From: Pseudomonadota bacterium
GTDB lineage: Bacteria > Myxococcota_A > UBA796 > GCA-2862545
Reading direction: 5' to 3'
Assembly (NCBI GenBank): GCA_002862545.1
Contig: PKDJ01000325.1
Coordinates: forward strand, 1-38,166
DNA: 38,166 bases
The translations under genes and the position numbers were made by a program. Under the pieces are notes generated by a model that searched no databases, was not told the origin of the DNA, and saw only the letters and a list, made by a program, of their open reading frames with translations. Below are positions 8,479 to 16,177 of the stretch, in pieces. The first letter of the stretch is position 1. Each line of letters begins with the position of its first letter.

Positions 8479-8700
8479 AGCGCGGGCGGCGCACCCATGG
8501 CCGCGCTGGACCCCGGTACCCCGCGTGACTGGCTGCCCTACCTCCGCACGGACGACGTCGGCGCGTCCGTGGACGCGGCCATGGAGGCCGGAGGTCATGT
8601 GGTGACGCCACCGAGCGCCATCGACGCTCCGCATCGCGGAGTTCGGTGCGCCGTCACGCGCGGGGGCCTCGACAGGGCGCTCGGGGTCGTCCGGCACAGA
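8479..8700 (+). pseudogene. Remnant of a VOC (glyoxalase/bleomycin resistance) C-terminal domain
   Basis: In the gap between two minus-strand genes, the plus strand encodes GAPMAALDPGTPRDWLPYL, then RTDDVGASVDAAMEAGGHVVTPPSAID and RCAVTRGGLDRALGVVRH. This follows the layout of the second half of a VOC domain: W-x-PY, a 'DDVdAaVaraveaGG' helix, '(V/P)PP', then a final strand with the 'DP.Ga.fgv' segment. No N-terminal half and no convincing start with ribosome-binding site are present, so it appears to be a fragment left by deletion. This is the only content seen in the 316-base gap 8402-8717. Confidence 0.45.
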
Positions 8701-8717
8701 CCACCGAGCCCGGAGCC

Positions 8718-10193
8718 TCAGCCCCTCCAGGCGCCCGCGGCGCCGCGGACCGCCTGCCGCGCCCGCGCCATCGAGGCGAAGGCCTCGAGCTCACCGAGGC
8801 GGTCGACCAGACCGAACATCTCCTCCGCCTGGTCGGGTCCGAGGGGGTCGACGTGGACAGCCCGATTCCGCAGCTCGCGCACGGGCGCCAGAGCCTCGGC
8901 GAGCGGAGCCCAGCTCGCCGCATCCAGGTCCTCCGGGCCCAGTCCCTCGGCGATGCGCGTGGCCATCACCTGCTCCGCCTGCGCCAGCGGGAGCGGCCTC
9001 CAGCGCTCCGGATCATTGTCGCGGTCCGGGCGATTCAGATCGATGGGATCCCAGCCCGCTCGCACCGGCTGGACCCGCAGCCGCCGCCCGCGCACCCGCC
9101 AACCAAAGTGTGCAGGCATCTCCGCGCCGAGCGTCCAGCGCACCCACTCCATCCAGCCGGTGTTCATCTCCCGCTCGACGGCCTTCCCGAACGAGCCGAC
9201 GACCATCGAGAAGTCCAAAAGCCCAGGCTCAAGGCGCACACTCCGCCCCAGGGCCGCGAGGCTCGAGCGCAGCGCAACGTGAGTCAGGCGCGCCGAGCGC
9301 AGGAAGGATGTCGAGATGGGGTCGAGGGTCGACTCCCACCGGGACGCGCGTGGTGCATCCCGCACCTCGTCCGGCGTCGCAGCCAGCGCCAGGAGAGCCG
9401 TGGCGTCTGTCATCACGGGCCCTCGATCCGCCCAGGGCGGGGAAGGCATGGGGTGATGCTGCCGCGCCTGCCAGCGCTTCTCGTCCCGGACCCGCGACAG
9501 GATGCTCCGGACGACGCGCTTGCTGCGGCGCTGAGCCTCCCGACGAGTGTAGTCGTCCCCATCGATGCCGTGCAGCTCGAGCATCGCCAGGACGCTCGCC
9601 AGGGCACGGGCCAGACCAGGACCCCTGCCACGCGGCACGGCCCTGCGGGCGCCGGGCACGCGGGCCCAGTGGCTGCCGGGGAGCAGCTCGTGCAGGGCCT
9701 CTAGCGAGCGCTGCGCCTGACGCGACGCCCGAGCGGCCGCATCGAGGGCGTCGACGATCTCCGACCCCTCCACAGAGAGCACGACGAACTCGGGGCGCAG
9801 CAGGTCTGTCGACAGCACGACGGCCGGAAGGGCTCGACGAGGGAGCCCCAGCGCGGCTGCGAAGGCGTCGAGCGTCGTGCCGCCCTCGTGCGCAGGGGCG
9901 CCGAGGTGAGGGGCGAGCTCACGCAGCGCATCGGGGCTCGGGTGGGCATAGCCATGCTGCCGGGTGCTGTGCGGGTGGGCAACCAGCGGCACGAAGAGCA
10001 GATCGTGCCCCGTCGACACGTGGAGGTGGTCGTAGGAGTGCGCCAGCGCCTCGGACAGCTCCCTGTGCTCGACAGGGTCGTGCAGGACGAAGGCCACCGC
10101 CCCGAAGGCCGACCAGATGCGGTCCTCCCCGCCACGCCCTGCCGTTCGAAGCAGGTAGTCGAGGGCGCCATACGCGCTCAGGGGCAGTCCCAT
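8718..10193 (-). CDS. Unknown protein with C-terminal HEPN-like RNxxxH motif
   Basis: A 491-residue soluble protein of no recognised family. Near the C-terminus, ELRNRAVHVDP (R442-N443...H447) fits the RNxxxH (Rx4-6H) signature of HEPN-fold ribonucleases and nucleotide-transferase partners, set between helices as in that family. The middle contains an Arg/Lys-rich segment (REAQRRSKRVVRSILSRVRDEK, about 227-248). The N-terminus (VAFVLHDPVEHRELSEAL, then LLFVPLVAHPH) is alpha/beta-like. The start is the ATG at 10193, with GGAG further upstream than usual. It is divergent from the thioesterase gene (71 bases apart) and has no co-directional partner. A nuclease or defence role is inference only. 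Confidence 0.7.
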   Translation of the reverse strand: MGLPLSAYGALDYLLRTAGRGGEDRIWSAFGAVAFVLHDPVEHRELSEALAHSYDHLHVSTGHDLLFVPLVAHPHSTRQHGYAHPSPDALRELAPHLGAPAHEGGTTLDAFAAALGLPRRALPAVVLSTDLLRPEFVVLSVEGSEIVDALDAAARASRQAQRSLEALHELLPGSHWARVPGARRAVPRGRGPGLARALASVLAMLELHGIDGDDYTRREAQRRSKRVVRSILSRVRDEKRWQARQHHPMPSPPWADRGPVMTDATALLALAATPDEVRDAPRASRWESTLDPISTSFLRSARLTHVALRSSLAALGRSVRLEPGLLDFSMVVGSFGKAVEREMNTGWMEWVRWTLGAEMPAHFGWRVRGRRLRVQPVRAGWDPIDLNRPDRDNDPERWRPLPLAQAEQVMATRIAEGLGPEDLDAASWAPLAEALAPVRELRNRAVHVDPLGPDQAEEMFGLVDRLGELEAFASMARARQAVRGAAGAWRG

Positions 10194-10264
10194 CGCGGGG
10201 TTCTCCGGGTCGCCACGCGATCTACCACGCGGACAAGCACGGCGGCTCGGGCTAGGACCGCCTC

Positions 10265-10687
10265 ATGCCCGACCGCTTCCGCTACCGCCTGCCCGTCCGC
10301 TACGCCGACACCGACGCGCAGGGCCACGTGTTCTTCGCCAACTACCTGGTGTACTGCGACGAGGCGCTCACGTACTTCTTCGAGCACATCGGTCACCCCT
10401 ACACCCAGCTCGAGGCCGAGCACGGCGTGCAGCTGGTCTACGCCAGCTCCGGCTGCGACTACCACGAGCGCACCCTGTTCGGAGACCCTCTGCAGGTGAC
10501 GGTGAAGGTCGCCCGCCTGGGTCGAACCTCACTGACCACGCGCTACCGGGTCGAGCGGCAGCCTGGGGTGCTGGCGGCCACGGGACGCCTCGTCAGCGTC
10601 TGCCTGGACAAGCAGACCCGCCTGCCCCGACCGCTGCCCGAGCCACTCCGCGCAGCCCTCGCGCCGTACGTCACGCCCGAGCCCTAG
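10265..10687 (+). CDS. Acyl-CoA thioesterase, 4HBT/YbgC hotdog family
   Basis: A 140-residue single hotdog-fold protein, the usual size for YbgC/FadM-like thioesterases that hydrolyse acyl-CoA to free acid and CoA in the cytoplasm. The signature VRYADTDAQGHVFFANYL (about 11-28) contains the catalytic aspartate D17 followed by GH, and GCDYHERTLFGDPLQV is the conserved central strand-helix region. The ATG at 10265 fixes the family N-terminus. Its TAG stop lies inside a palindrome that also contains the stop of the convergent ArsC-like gene. The substrate cannot be predicted. Confidence 0.9.
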   Translation: MPDRFRYRLPVRYADTDAQGHVFFANYLVYCDEALTYFFEHIGHPYTQLEAEHGVQLVYASSGCDYHERTLFGDPLQVTVKVARLGRTSLTTRYRVERQPGVLAATGRLVSVCLDKQTRLPRPLPEPLRAALAPYVTPEP

Positions 10688-10700
10688 CGCCTCGGCGCTA
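10685..10700. terminator. Palindrome holding both stop codons of convergent genes
   Basis: TAGCGCC-TC-GGCGCTA is a 7-bp perfect inverted repeat with a 2-base centre. The thioesterase stop TAG occupies one arm and the stop of the ArsC-like gene occupies the other on the opposite strand. It could act as a bidirectional terminator, but there is no T-run on either side. Confidence 0.35.
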
Positions 10701-11039
10701 CAGCAGCTCGAGCAGCCGCTCGACGGGACGACCGACCACCGCCCGGTCGCCGAGGATGCCGATGGGGCGCTGCAAGAGCGTGGGGTGCGTGGCCATGTGG
10801 CCGATGAGCACCTCGGCCTCCTCCGTGCCGGTCAGGCCGAGCTCCTTGAAGGCCTTGTCGCGCTTGCGGAGCACCTCGACAGGCGCCACGCCGAGCTTGC
10901 CGAGCACCTCACGAAGCTCGTCAGCCGACAGCGGCTCCTTGCGGTACTCGCGGTAGGTGTGGGCGATGCCCTTGTCCTGGAGCAAGGCGACCGCCTTGCG
11001 ACAGGTGCCTCAAGTGCGGGTGCAGACCAAGGTGAGCAC
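10698..11039 (-). CDS. ArsC/Spx-family thiol reductase, probable selenoprotein (in-frame TGA at the catalytic site)
   Basis: From a GTG at 11039 with GGAGGT just upstream, the frame reads MLTLVCTRT-TGA-GTCRKAVALLQDKG and continues to TAG at 10698: 113 residues, the normal ArsC/Spx length. The TGA (11010-11012) is codon 10, exactly where ArsC-like proteins have the redox-active cysteine before GTCRK. Decoding as selenocysteine gives a UxxC motif (Sec10, Cys13). The rest is intact, including YREYRKEPLS, HPTLLQRPIGIL and GRPVERLLELL, with the conserved RPI loop. A perfect hairpin starts 10 bases after the TGA. Ordinary gene callers would begin at the TTG at 10985 and lose the active site. The likely role is a thioredoxin-fold reductase using glutathione or thioredoxin; arsenate as substrate is not shown. 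The alternative is a nonsense mutation. Confidence 0.8.
10982..10999 (-). promoter_or_regulatory. Candidate bacterial SECIS hairpin after the in-frame TGA
   Basis: On the coding strand, GCAAGGC-GGTC-GCCTTGC is a perfect 7-bp stem with a GGUC loop. Seventeen bases separate the TGA from the first loop guanine, within the 16-37 range used to define bacterial SECIS elements. A G at the start of the apical loop is the key conserved base, and the E. coli fdhF element has a similar GGUCU loop. The hairpin lies wholly inside coding sequence for CRKAVALL, as bacterial SECIS elements do. Confidence 0.75.
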
Positions 11040-11146
11040 GGGACCTCCGACGGTGGCCGCCAGGGTACCCCGTCCGTCCACCGCGAGCACCCGTAGCGCC
11101 CGGCGATGGCTGGGTTACCCGCTGCGCCAACAGCCCTGGAGGCCCG

Positions 11147-11908
11147 ATGTCCATCCCCGCACCCAGTGACGTGTCCGCGGCGCCCGCCGACGCCATCCAC
11201 ACCGACTCTGGCCTGGCCTACAAGGTCCTGCAGGCCGGCGACGGCGGTGACCACCCCTCCGCGACCGCCAAGGTCACGGTCCACTACACGGGCTGGATGA
11301 CCAACGGGCAGATGTTCGACTCGTCGGTCCTGCGCGGTCGGCCGTCGTCCTTCCCCCTCAACGGCGTGATCCGCGGCTGGACCGAGGGGCTGCAGCTGAT
11401 GACCGTCGGCGAGAAGGCCCGCTTCTGGATCCCCGGAGAGCTCGCCTACGGCAACACGCCCAACGGCGGTCGTCCCCACGGCACCCTCGTCTTCGACGTG
11501 GAGCTGCTCTCGTTCGAGAATCCGCCGCCGCCTCCCGCCACGCCCGACGACCTCGACAGCCCTCCGGAAGACGCGATCCGCACGGCCTCCGGCCTGGTCA
11601 AGAAGACCCTCAGAGAGGGCACGTCGGACCGCTCGCCTAGCGCCACCTCCACCGTCCGCGTCCACTACTCGGGCTGGATGGTGCTCAACGGCAAGCTCTT
11701 CGACTCGTCCGTCGTCCGCGGCGAGCCCATCTCCTTCGGCCTGAACCAGGTGATCCCCGGCTGGACCGAGGGCCTGCAGCTGATGCGGGAGGGGGAGAAG
11801 GCCCGGCTGTGGATTCCCGGCAACCTCGCCTATGGCGAGCGTCCGCCGCAGCCCGGCTACCCGTACGGCACGCTCGTCTTCGACGTCGAGCTGCTGTCCT
11901 TCTCGTAG
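11147..11908 (+). CDS. Double-domain FKBP-type peptidyl-prolyl isomerase
   Basis: A 253-residue protein with two complete FKBP domains (about 18-124 and 140-253) joined by a Pro/Asp-rich linker (NPPPPPATPDDLD). Each has the family core: VHYTGWM or VHYSGWM, MFDSS or LFDSS, VIRGWTEGLQLM or VIPGWTEGLQLM, and LVFDVELLSF. The active-site Tyr, Phe-Asp, Val-Ile and Trp positions are conserved in both, so both may catalyse cis-trans isomerisation of X-Pro bonds. No signal peptide is seen, so it is probably cytoplasmic, unlike many FkpA/Mip proteins. The ATG at 11147 has GGAGG four bases upstream. It is divergent from the ArsC-like gene across 107 bases that must hold both promoters. Confidence 0.95.
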   Translation: MSIPAPSDVSAAPADAIHTDSGLAYKVLQAGDGGDHPSATAKVTVHYTGWMTNGQMFDSSVLRGRPSSFPLNGVIRGWTEGLQLMTVGEKARFWIPGELAYGNTPNGGRPHGTLVFDVELLSFENPPPPPATPDDLDSPPEDAIRTASGLVKKTLREGTSDRSPSATSTVRVHYSGWMVLNGKLFDSSVVRGEPISFGLNQVIPGWTEGLQLMREGEKARLWIPGNLAYGERPPQPGYPYGTLVFDVELLSFS

Positions 11909-11919
11909 CGGAGCGCTGG

Positions 11920-11939
11920 GAGCCCCCTGGGCGGGGCTC
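11920..11939 (+). terminator. Hairpin after the FKBP gene
   Basis: GAGCCCC-CTGGGC-GGGGCTC forms a perfect 7-bp GC-rich stem 11 bases after the FKBP stop and between two convergent genes. No U-tract follows, so termination efficiency is uncertain. Confidence 0.45.
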
Positions 11940-11969
11940 TCCGCCCCCCTCCAGAGCCACCTCGGGCCG

Positions 11970-13004
11970 TCAGCGCGCCTCGATGAAGCGCTGGAAGAAG
12001 CGACACTCTTCTTCCGCGTGGTAGCCATTGAAGCGGTGAGTGGCCCAGATGATTCGCAGCTGCCCTCCCGCCTCGTCCGCGAGTCGGGAATCGACGTTGG
12101 CGGTGAAGTAGCGGAAGAGCGAGTCCATGTTCTCCGGGTCGGAGAGGTCGTCGTCCACGATGCGGGCCCCCTCGCCGTCGATCAGCTCGAGGCGCACCAG
12201 CTCGTCGAAGAGTCCCGAGGCCAGTCCAGCGGTCTCGCTGATCTCGGGGACGCGGTTGAAGCGCTCCCGGTCGAGCGCGAGCTCGGGCGCCTCGAGGTAG
12301 CGGCTTGGCCAGCCGAGGTCCTTCTCCTGGATGTCTGCGAGACGCTTCGCCCCATCGCGGACGGTGGACTTGTCGTTCTCGCTGACGGCCCAGAAGGTCG
12401 GGGCCTCGATCTCGCCCGGGTAGTCACTCGCAGGGCTGTTGTGGACCGACACCACGCGCACGTCCCAGCCCAGCTCGACGAAGACCGCGGACAGCCAGGT
12501 GGCCATGCTGCCCCCGTCGGAGAAGCCGGTGAGCACGATCGGCGTCTCCTCGGTGACGGCGGTCGTCGCGATCAGGTGGTCCCGGATCGCGATCAGCCGC
12601 GCCAGCTCGGCGTTCTCGCTCGGGTCGGTGGACGACTTGTCCCACTCCGACTCGTCCCGCGTGTTGTTCGTCGCGACGGCCGCGTAGCCCTGTGGCGTCA
12701 GCATGTTCAGCAGGTAGGCGACCTCGAGGCCGTAGATCTGGTCGTAGGTTCCGTTGGACCCATGGAAGAACCAGTAGAGGGCGGCCGGCTCGTCATCGGG
12801 GACATGCTGCCAGATCGGGTAGCCGTCGACCTCCTCGCGGACTCCCTCGACAGCCAGCACGACTGGCGCCTCGAGTGGCGGCGCGGCGCAGGGGTCCGAC
12901 GGTACCTGCGCACCCGACGTCTCGGTGGGCAGCTCTGAGCCGGTCCCGTCGTCTCCCGAGCCGGCGCAGCCTCCTGCCAGCAGCAGCATCACGATCACCC
13001 GCAC
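11970..13004 (-). CDS. Lipoprotein alpha/beta hydrolase (esterase-like)
   Basis: Starting at the GTG at 13004, with GGAGGAG just upstream, it encodes MRVIVMLLLAGGC with a lipobox and lipidated Cys13, then an acidic linker. The catalytic domain (about 50-344) has the oxyanion segment FHGSNGTYD (about 80-88), a nucleophile elbow GFSDGGS with Ser162, and a late HRFNGYHAEEE that can supply the catalytic histidine. This is the layout of secreted PHB-depolymerase/feruloyl-esterase-like hydrolases. The natural substrate is unknown. A longer reading frame to 13097 gives a non-signal N-terminus and is unlikely. The gene is convergent with the FKBP gene. Confidence 0.85.
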   Translation of the reverse strand: MRVIVMLLLAGGCAGSGDDGTGSELPTETSGAQVPSDPCAAPPLEAPVVLAVEGVREEVDGYPIWQHVPDDEPAALYWFFHGSNGTYDQIYGLEVAYLLNMLTPQGYAAVATNNTRDESEWDKSSTDPSENAELARLIAIRDHLIATTAVTEETPIVLTGFSDGGSMATWLSAVFVELGWDVRVVSVHNSPASDYPGEIEAPTFWAVSENDKSTVRDGAKRLADIQEKDLGWPSRYLEAPELALDRERFNRVPEISETAGLASGLFDELVRLELIDGEGARIVDDDLSDPENMDSLFRYFTANVDSRLADEAGGQLRIIWATHRFNGYHAEEECRFFQRFIEAR

Positions 13005-13263
13005 GCTCTCCTCCCGTCGAATGAGCCTAGCGCCTCCTTCGTCCACCGTGCGACCTCGTGGCGTTACTCCGAGCTTCACCAGCCCGCTGAGGTGCATTCG
13101 ACCTCGTAGAGCGACGCGCAGGCTCTGGTCAGCTCCGGCTGGGCGTCGCGCGGCTGGCAGTTGGGCAGCGCCAGTCTTCCGACTGAGTCCTCACCCGGAT
13201 CAGCAGGCTTGCTCCGCCCCCTGCTCAAGCGTCATGACGTGTGGCACGTCGACGCCCGCGACC

Positions 13264-13881
13264 TCAGCCCCCGTGCTTGCGCATCTGACTGACGACGACC
13301 GCCGCGCAGCCCGCCGCAGTCTCGTAGAACGCCTCTCGGATGGCGCGCCGAGACATGTCGTCCACGGCCTTGGCATTGTCGACGATACCCAGCACTTGAC
13401 TGAACGCGTCGGGGTCGCCCACGGGGATCGCACAGGCCTCCCGGTTCGTGTACACCCTCTTGCCGTCGGGCATGTAGATGCGCACGACCAGGCTGTAGCT
13501 GAAGGTGCCCTGGAGGCCAATCTCCGGCACTCCCATGCCCCAGCTGACCACCTCGACCGACACCAACGAACCCTTGCCCTTGAGCGACGCGGCGAAGGGA
13601 GGTCCATCACCGAGCGCCTCGACGAAGGCCTCGCTGAAGCGCGCGTCCATCTCCTCGGTGTCGACCGCCCTCGCGATCTTCTTCGCGAGCTCACCACCGC
13701 GGATGGCCTGCATGGCATTGACAGCGAGGCTGCCAATCCCGTCGCCATCCGCCTGTCCGAGCACGACCTGCGGCGGCCCGAGCGTGGTGACCTCGACATG
13801 AGCACGCTGAATGATCGGCGCGTGCTTCTTGAACTTGGCGTGACATGCTCCCAGGAGCAACGCAATCAGGGCAACGCGCAT
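13264..13881 (-). CDS. Lipoprotein of unknown function
   Basis: Encodes 205 residues from the ATG at 13881, preceded by GGAG at five bases. MRVALIALLLGAC is a classic lipoprotein signal with Cys13. The mature protein has a helical stretch (SLAVNAMQAIRGGELAKKIARAV) followed by beta-rich sequence (LVSVEVVSWGMGVPEIGLQGTFSYSLVVRIYMPDGKRVYTN). No family is recognised. The frame is open far upstream, to 14655, but that part is antisense or out of frame to the EEP nuclease and is not this gene. It follows the nuclease gene on the same strand by 59 bases. Confidence 0.75.
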   Translation of the reverse strand: MRVALIALLLGACHAKFKKHAPIIQRAHVEVTTLGPPQVVLGQADGDGIGSLAVNAMQAIRGGELAKKIARAVDTEEMDARFSEAFVEALGDGPPFAASLKGKGSLVSVEVVSWGMGVPEIGLQGTFSYSLVVRIYMPDGKRVYTNREACAIPVGDPDAFSQVLGIVDNAKAVDDMSRRAIREAFYETAAGCAAVVVSQMRKHGG

Positions 13882-13940
13882 CGGGTCTCCGCAATAGACG
13901 GCGGAGACCTTAGCACAGCCGCGAGCCGAAGTGCACGGCC

Positions 13941-14669
13941 TCAGACGCGCCTGATCTGCGCCCACAGTCCTGCATGATCGGAGGGCCAGAGGCCCGTTCC
14001 CGGGACGACGGTCTGCCCAAGCATGCCGAGGCCATCGACGGCCCAGCTGCCCGCCAGCCAGAGGCGATCGAAGCGGGCGCGAGGTCCGCGGCCAGGCACG
14101 TTCGGACAGCGTCGGGTGTCCCACGTGAAGCGCGCCGACGAGGGCCGGCCTGCGGCCTCGAAGGCGTCGACGAGCTCGCCGAGCGCGGGGACCGCCGCAG
14201 CCTCGGCCTTGCGCAGGTTGGTGTCTCCACCGAAGACCGCCGGCGGACCTCCCAGCAGCAGCTCCGCCACCTGCGATGCCTGGGCCTGACGCACCTCCGC
14301 CGCTGCCGAGCCGCTCTCGAGGTGTGCCGAGGCCAGTCGAATGGGCTCTCCCTGCCAGACCGCCTCCACCAGCATCAGGTGCCGGCTCTGGCCTGACTCC
14401 ACGAGCGGGTGGCGCTCGGCACCGGTCAGGGGCAGCCGAGAGAGGACGGCCTCGACATAGCCCTCGTCGTCGTCCGGCGGGACGATGGCCGCTGCATAGC
14501 CGGCATGGGAGAGGTGCGGACGCAGGTGGGCATGCCAGGTGCGGCGGGTCACCTCCTGCAGCAGGATCACGTCGGGCGGCTCGACCAGGAGGGCCGCGAT
14601 GGCCGCCTCGGTGCGCACGTCCAGGTGGCGAGGATCGAGCCCGTCCAGGTTCCACGTGACGACGCGCAC
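13941..14669 (-). CDS. Endonuclease/exonuclease/phosphatase-family protein
   Basis: A 242-residue EEP-fold phosphodiesterase with the full set of motifs: VVTWNLDG (Asn7), ILLQEV (Glu39, the Mg ligand), SAHLES, FGGDTNLR, RFDRLWL and the terminal SDHAGL with the catalytic histidine. The compact arrangement is closest to TDP2-like members that act on phosphodiester or phosphotyrosyl-DNA links; the substrate is not certain. The GTG at 14669 shares one base with the sulfatase stop (TAGTG), so it is probably translated by coupling. No signal peptide is present. Confidence 0.88.
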   Translation of the reverse strand: MRVVTWNLDGLDPRHLDVRTEAAIAALLVEPPDVILLQEVTRRTWHAHLRPHLSHAGYAAAIVPPDDDEGYVEAVLSRLPLTGAERHPLVESGQSRHLMLVEAVWQGEPIRLASAHLESGSAAAEVRQAQASQVAELLLGGPPAVFGGDTNLRKAEAAAVPALGELVDAFEAAGRPSSARFTWDTRRCPNVPGRGPRARFDRLWLAGSWAVDGLGMLGQTVVPGTGLWPSDHAGLWAQIRRV

Positions 14670-16156
14670 TACGGGCCCCAGATCACCGACACGTCGCTGA
14701 ACTCCCGAGGATGGCGGCGCCTCAGCTCCGCCACGTGGTGCCCGCGCTCGGTGGCCTCCAGGTAGCGCACGTAGGCAGCCAGCTCTCCTCGGGCGTGCTC
14801 GGGCCCTCCCTCCCGGAGAGTCCGCCAGAGGGGGTCCTCGGCCCAAGAGGAGCGGTGCATCGCGGCGTCGGTCCAGGCCAGCAGTCGCCGCGCGGCGTCG
14901 GCACAGACCTCGGGATGCTCACTCGCCAGGTCGTGCTGCTCATGCGGGTCGTTGGCCAGATCGAACAGCATCTCCTGTGGGAAGAGGTGGTAGCCGTCGT
15001 GCCAGGTCCGCAGGTAGAGCCAGTCGCCGAAGCGCACGCCACGCTGGCAGACGTGGGCGCACTGGGAGAGCACGAGCTCCGAGCGTCCCGGATCGCCGTC
15101 ACCGCTGACGGCCCCCGCCACGCTGCGACCGTCCCAGGACGCCCGCGGCGCACAGCCGAGCAGCTCGGCCAGCGTCGGGACCAGGTCCAGAGCGTAGGTG
15201 AGGCCCTCGGCGACGGCACCGCGCCGTCCACCGGGCCACTTGATCACCATGGGCACGTGGCAGGTGGCGTCGTCGGCGGTGCCGTGCTCGGCGTAGATGC
15301 CCAGCTCTCCCATGTTCTCGCCGTGATCGGCGCTGACGATGATCGCCGTGTCGTCCCACAGGCCGGCTGCGTCGAGCCACGCGAAGATGCGACCGATGTG
15401 GGTGTCCATCCAGCGGATGCCCGTGTCGTAGCCGTTGAACAGCGTTCGCACGTCCGCCAGGTCGTGCAGCTCGCCCGGGTGCCTGGGCCAGCGCGGGTCG
15501 GTGGCGTTGTCCCACATGTTCAGCTCGCGGGGCTTGTGTGGGCCCGGGAGCGTGCGGTGGTGGGCGAGGACCTCGGCCGTGAGCCAGGCGGGCAGCGGCG
15601 CGTCGGCGAAGGGGTCTCCCGCTGCGGGTGGCGCCCGGTAGGGTGTGTGGGCATCCCAGAAGTTCACGTGGAGGAACCAGTCGTCCTCTCGCCCACGCCG
15701 CTCGAGCCAGTCGAGCACGCCCGGGGCCACGTCCTCACCGGACTCCATGCCCCGCCCACCGGTGTCGACGACCTCGTGGAAGCCCGCCAAGAAGTGCCAC
15801 GCCGAGTGGCGCCAGGCGAAGGGACTGAAGAGCGCGCAGTGCAGCCCCGCCTCTCGACGGAGGAAGCTCGCGAGGTTGTCGCGCACCGTGATGTCGGCGA
15901 ACCGGCGACCGCGACCCTCGGGACGACGATCGGCCGTCGTGCCCCCGTGGCCGACTGCGCCGGTGCGGATGCCGAACTGCCCCGACGACAGGGCCGTGCG
16001 GGACGGAAGACAGGGTGCATCGCTGGCGTAGACCCTCGAGAAGCGCACGCCCTCAGCCGCGACCCGGTCGATGTTCGGCGAGGTGTCGCGCCCGTAGCCG
16101 TAGCAGCCGAGGTGATCCGGCCGGGTCGTGTCGCAGTCGAGGTAGAGGATGCGCAT
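14669..16156 (-). CDS. Type I sulfatase (formylglycine-dependent)
   Basis: A 495-residue alkaline-phosphatase-superfamily sulfatase. The first metal Asps are D7 and D9 (LDCDTTRPDHLGCYGYG). Cys49 in CLPSRTALSSGQ is the C-x-P-S-R site that is converted to formylglycine. Asp277-His278 in SADHGENMGE complete the Ca/Mg site, and WDAHTPY and KWPGG are the further catalytic segments. Lack of a signal peptide suggests a cytoplasmic enzyme. The ATG at 16156 has GGAGG six bases upstream. A formylglycine-generating enzyme would be needed and is not in the window. It lies 21 bases after the DxDGDG lipoprotein gene and is coupled to the EEP nuclease gene. Confidence 0.94.
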   Translation of the reverse strand: MRILYLDCDTTRPDHLGCYGYGRDTSPNIDRVAAEGVRFSRVYASDAPCLPSRTALSSGQFGIRTGAVGHGGTTADRRPEGRGRRFADITVRDNLASFLRREAGLHCALFSPFAWRHSAWHFLAGFHEVVDTGGRGMESGEDVAPGVLDWLERRGREDDWFLHVNFWDAHTPYRAPPAAGDPFADAPLPAWLTAEVLAHHRTLPGPHKPRELNMWDNATDPRWPRHPGELHDLADVRTLFNGYDTGIRWMDTHIGRIFAWLDAAGLWDDTAIIVSADHGENMGELGIYAEHGTADDATCHVPMVIKWPGGRRGAVAEGLTYALDLVPTLAELLGCAPRASWDGRSVAGAVSGDGDPGRSELVLSQCAHVCQRGVRFGDWLYLRTWHDGYHLFPQEMLFDLANDPHEQHDLASEHPEVCADAARRLLAWTDAAMHRSSWAEDPLWRTLREGGPEHARGELAAYVRYLEATERGHHVAELRRRHPREFSDVSVIWGP

Positions 16157-16177
16157 GCTGCCCTCCGGGCTCCGGGG

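Noticed and set aside
10698..10985. A 95-residue ArsC-like ORF starting at TTG 10985
   Set aside because: It lacks the active site and starts in the middle of the conserved RKAVALL helix; the true gene most likely starts at 11039 and reads through the TGA.
13076..13240. Short minus-strand frame ending ACASLYEVECTSAGW between two lipoprotein genes
   Set aside because: About 50 codons, TTG start without ribosome-binding site and no family match; too little to call a gene.
15616..15633. 18-base string GTCTCCCGCTGCGGGTGG shared with 1562-1579
   Set aside because: Both copies are within unrelated coding sequences; no flanking similarity or mobile-element features.
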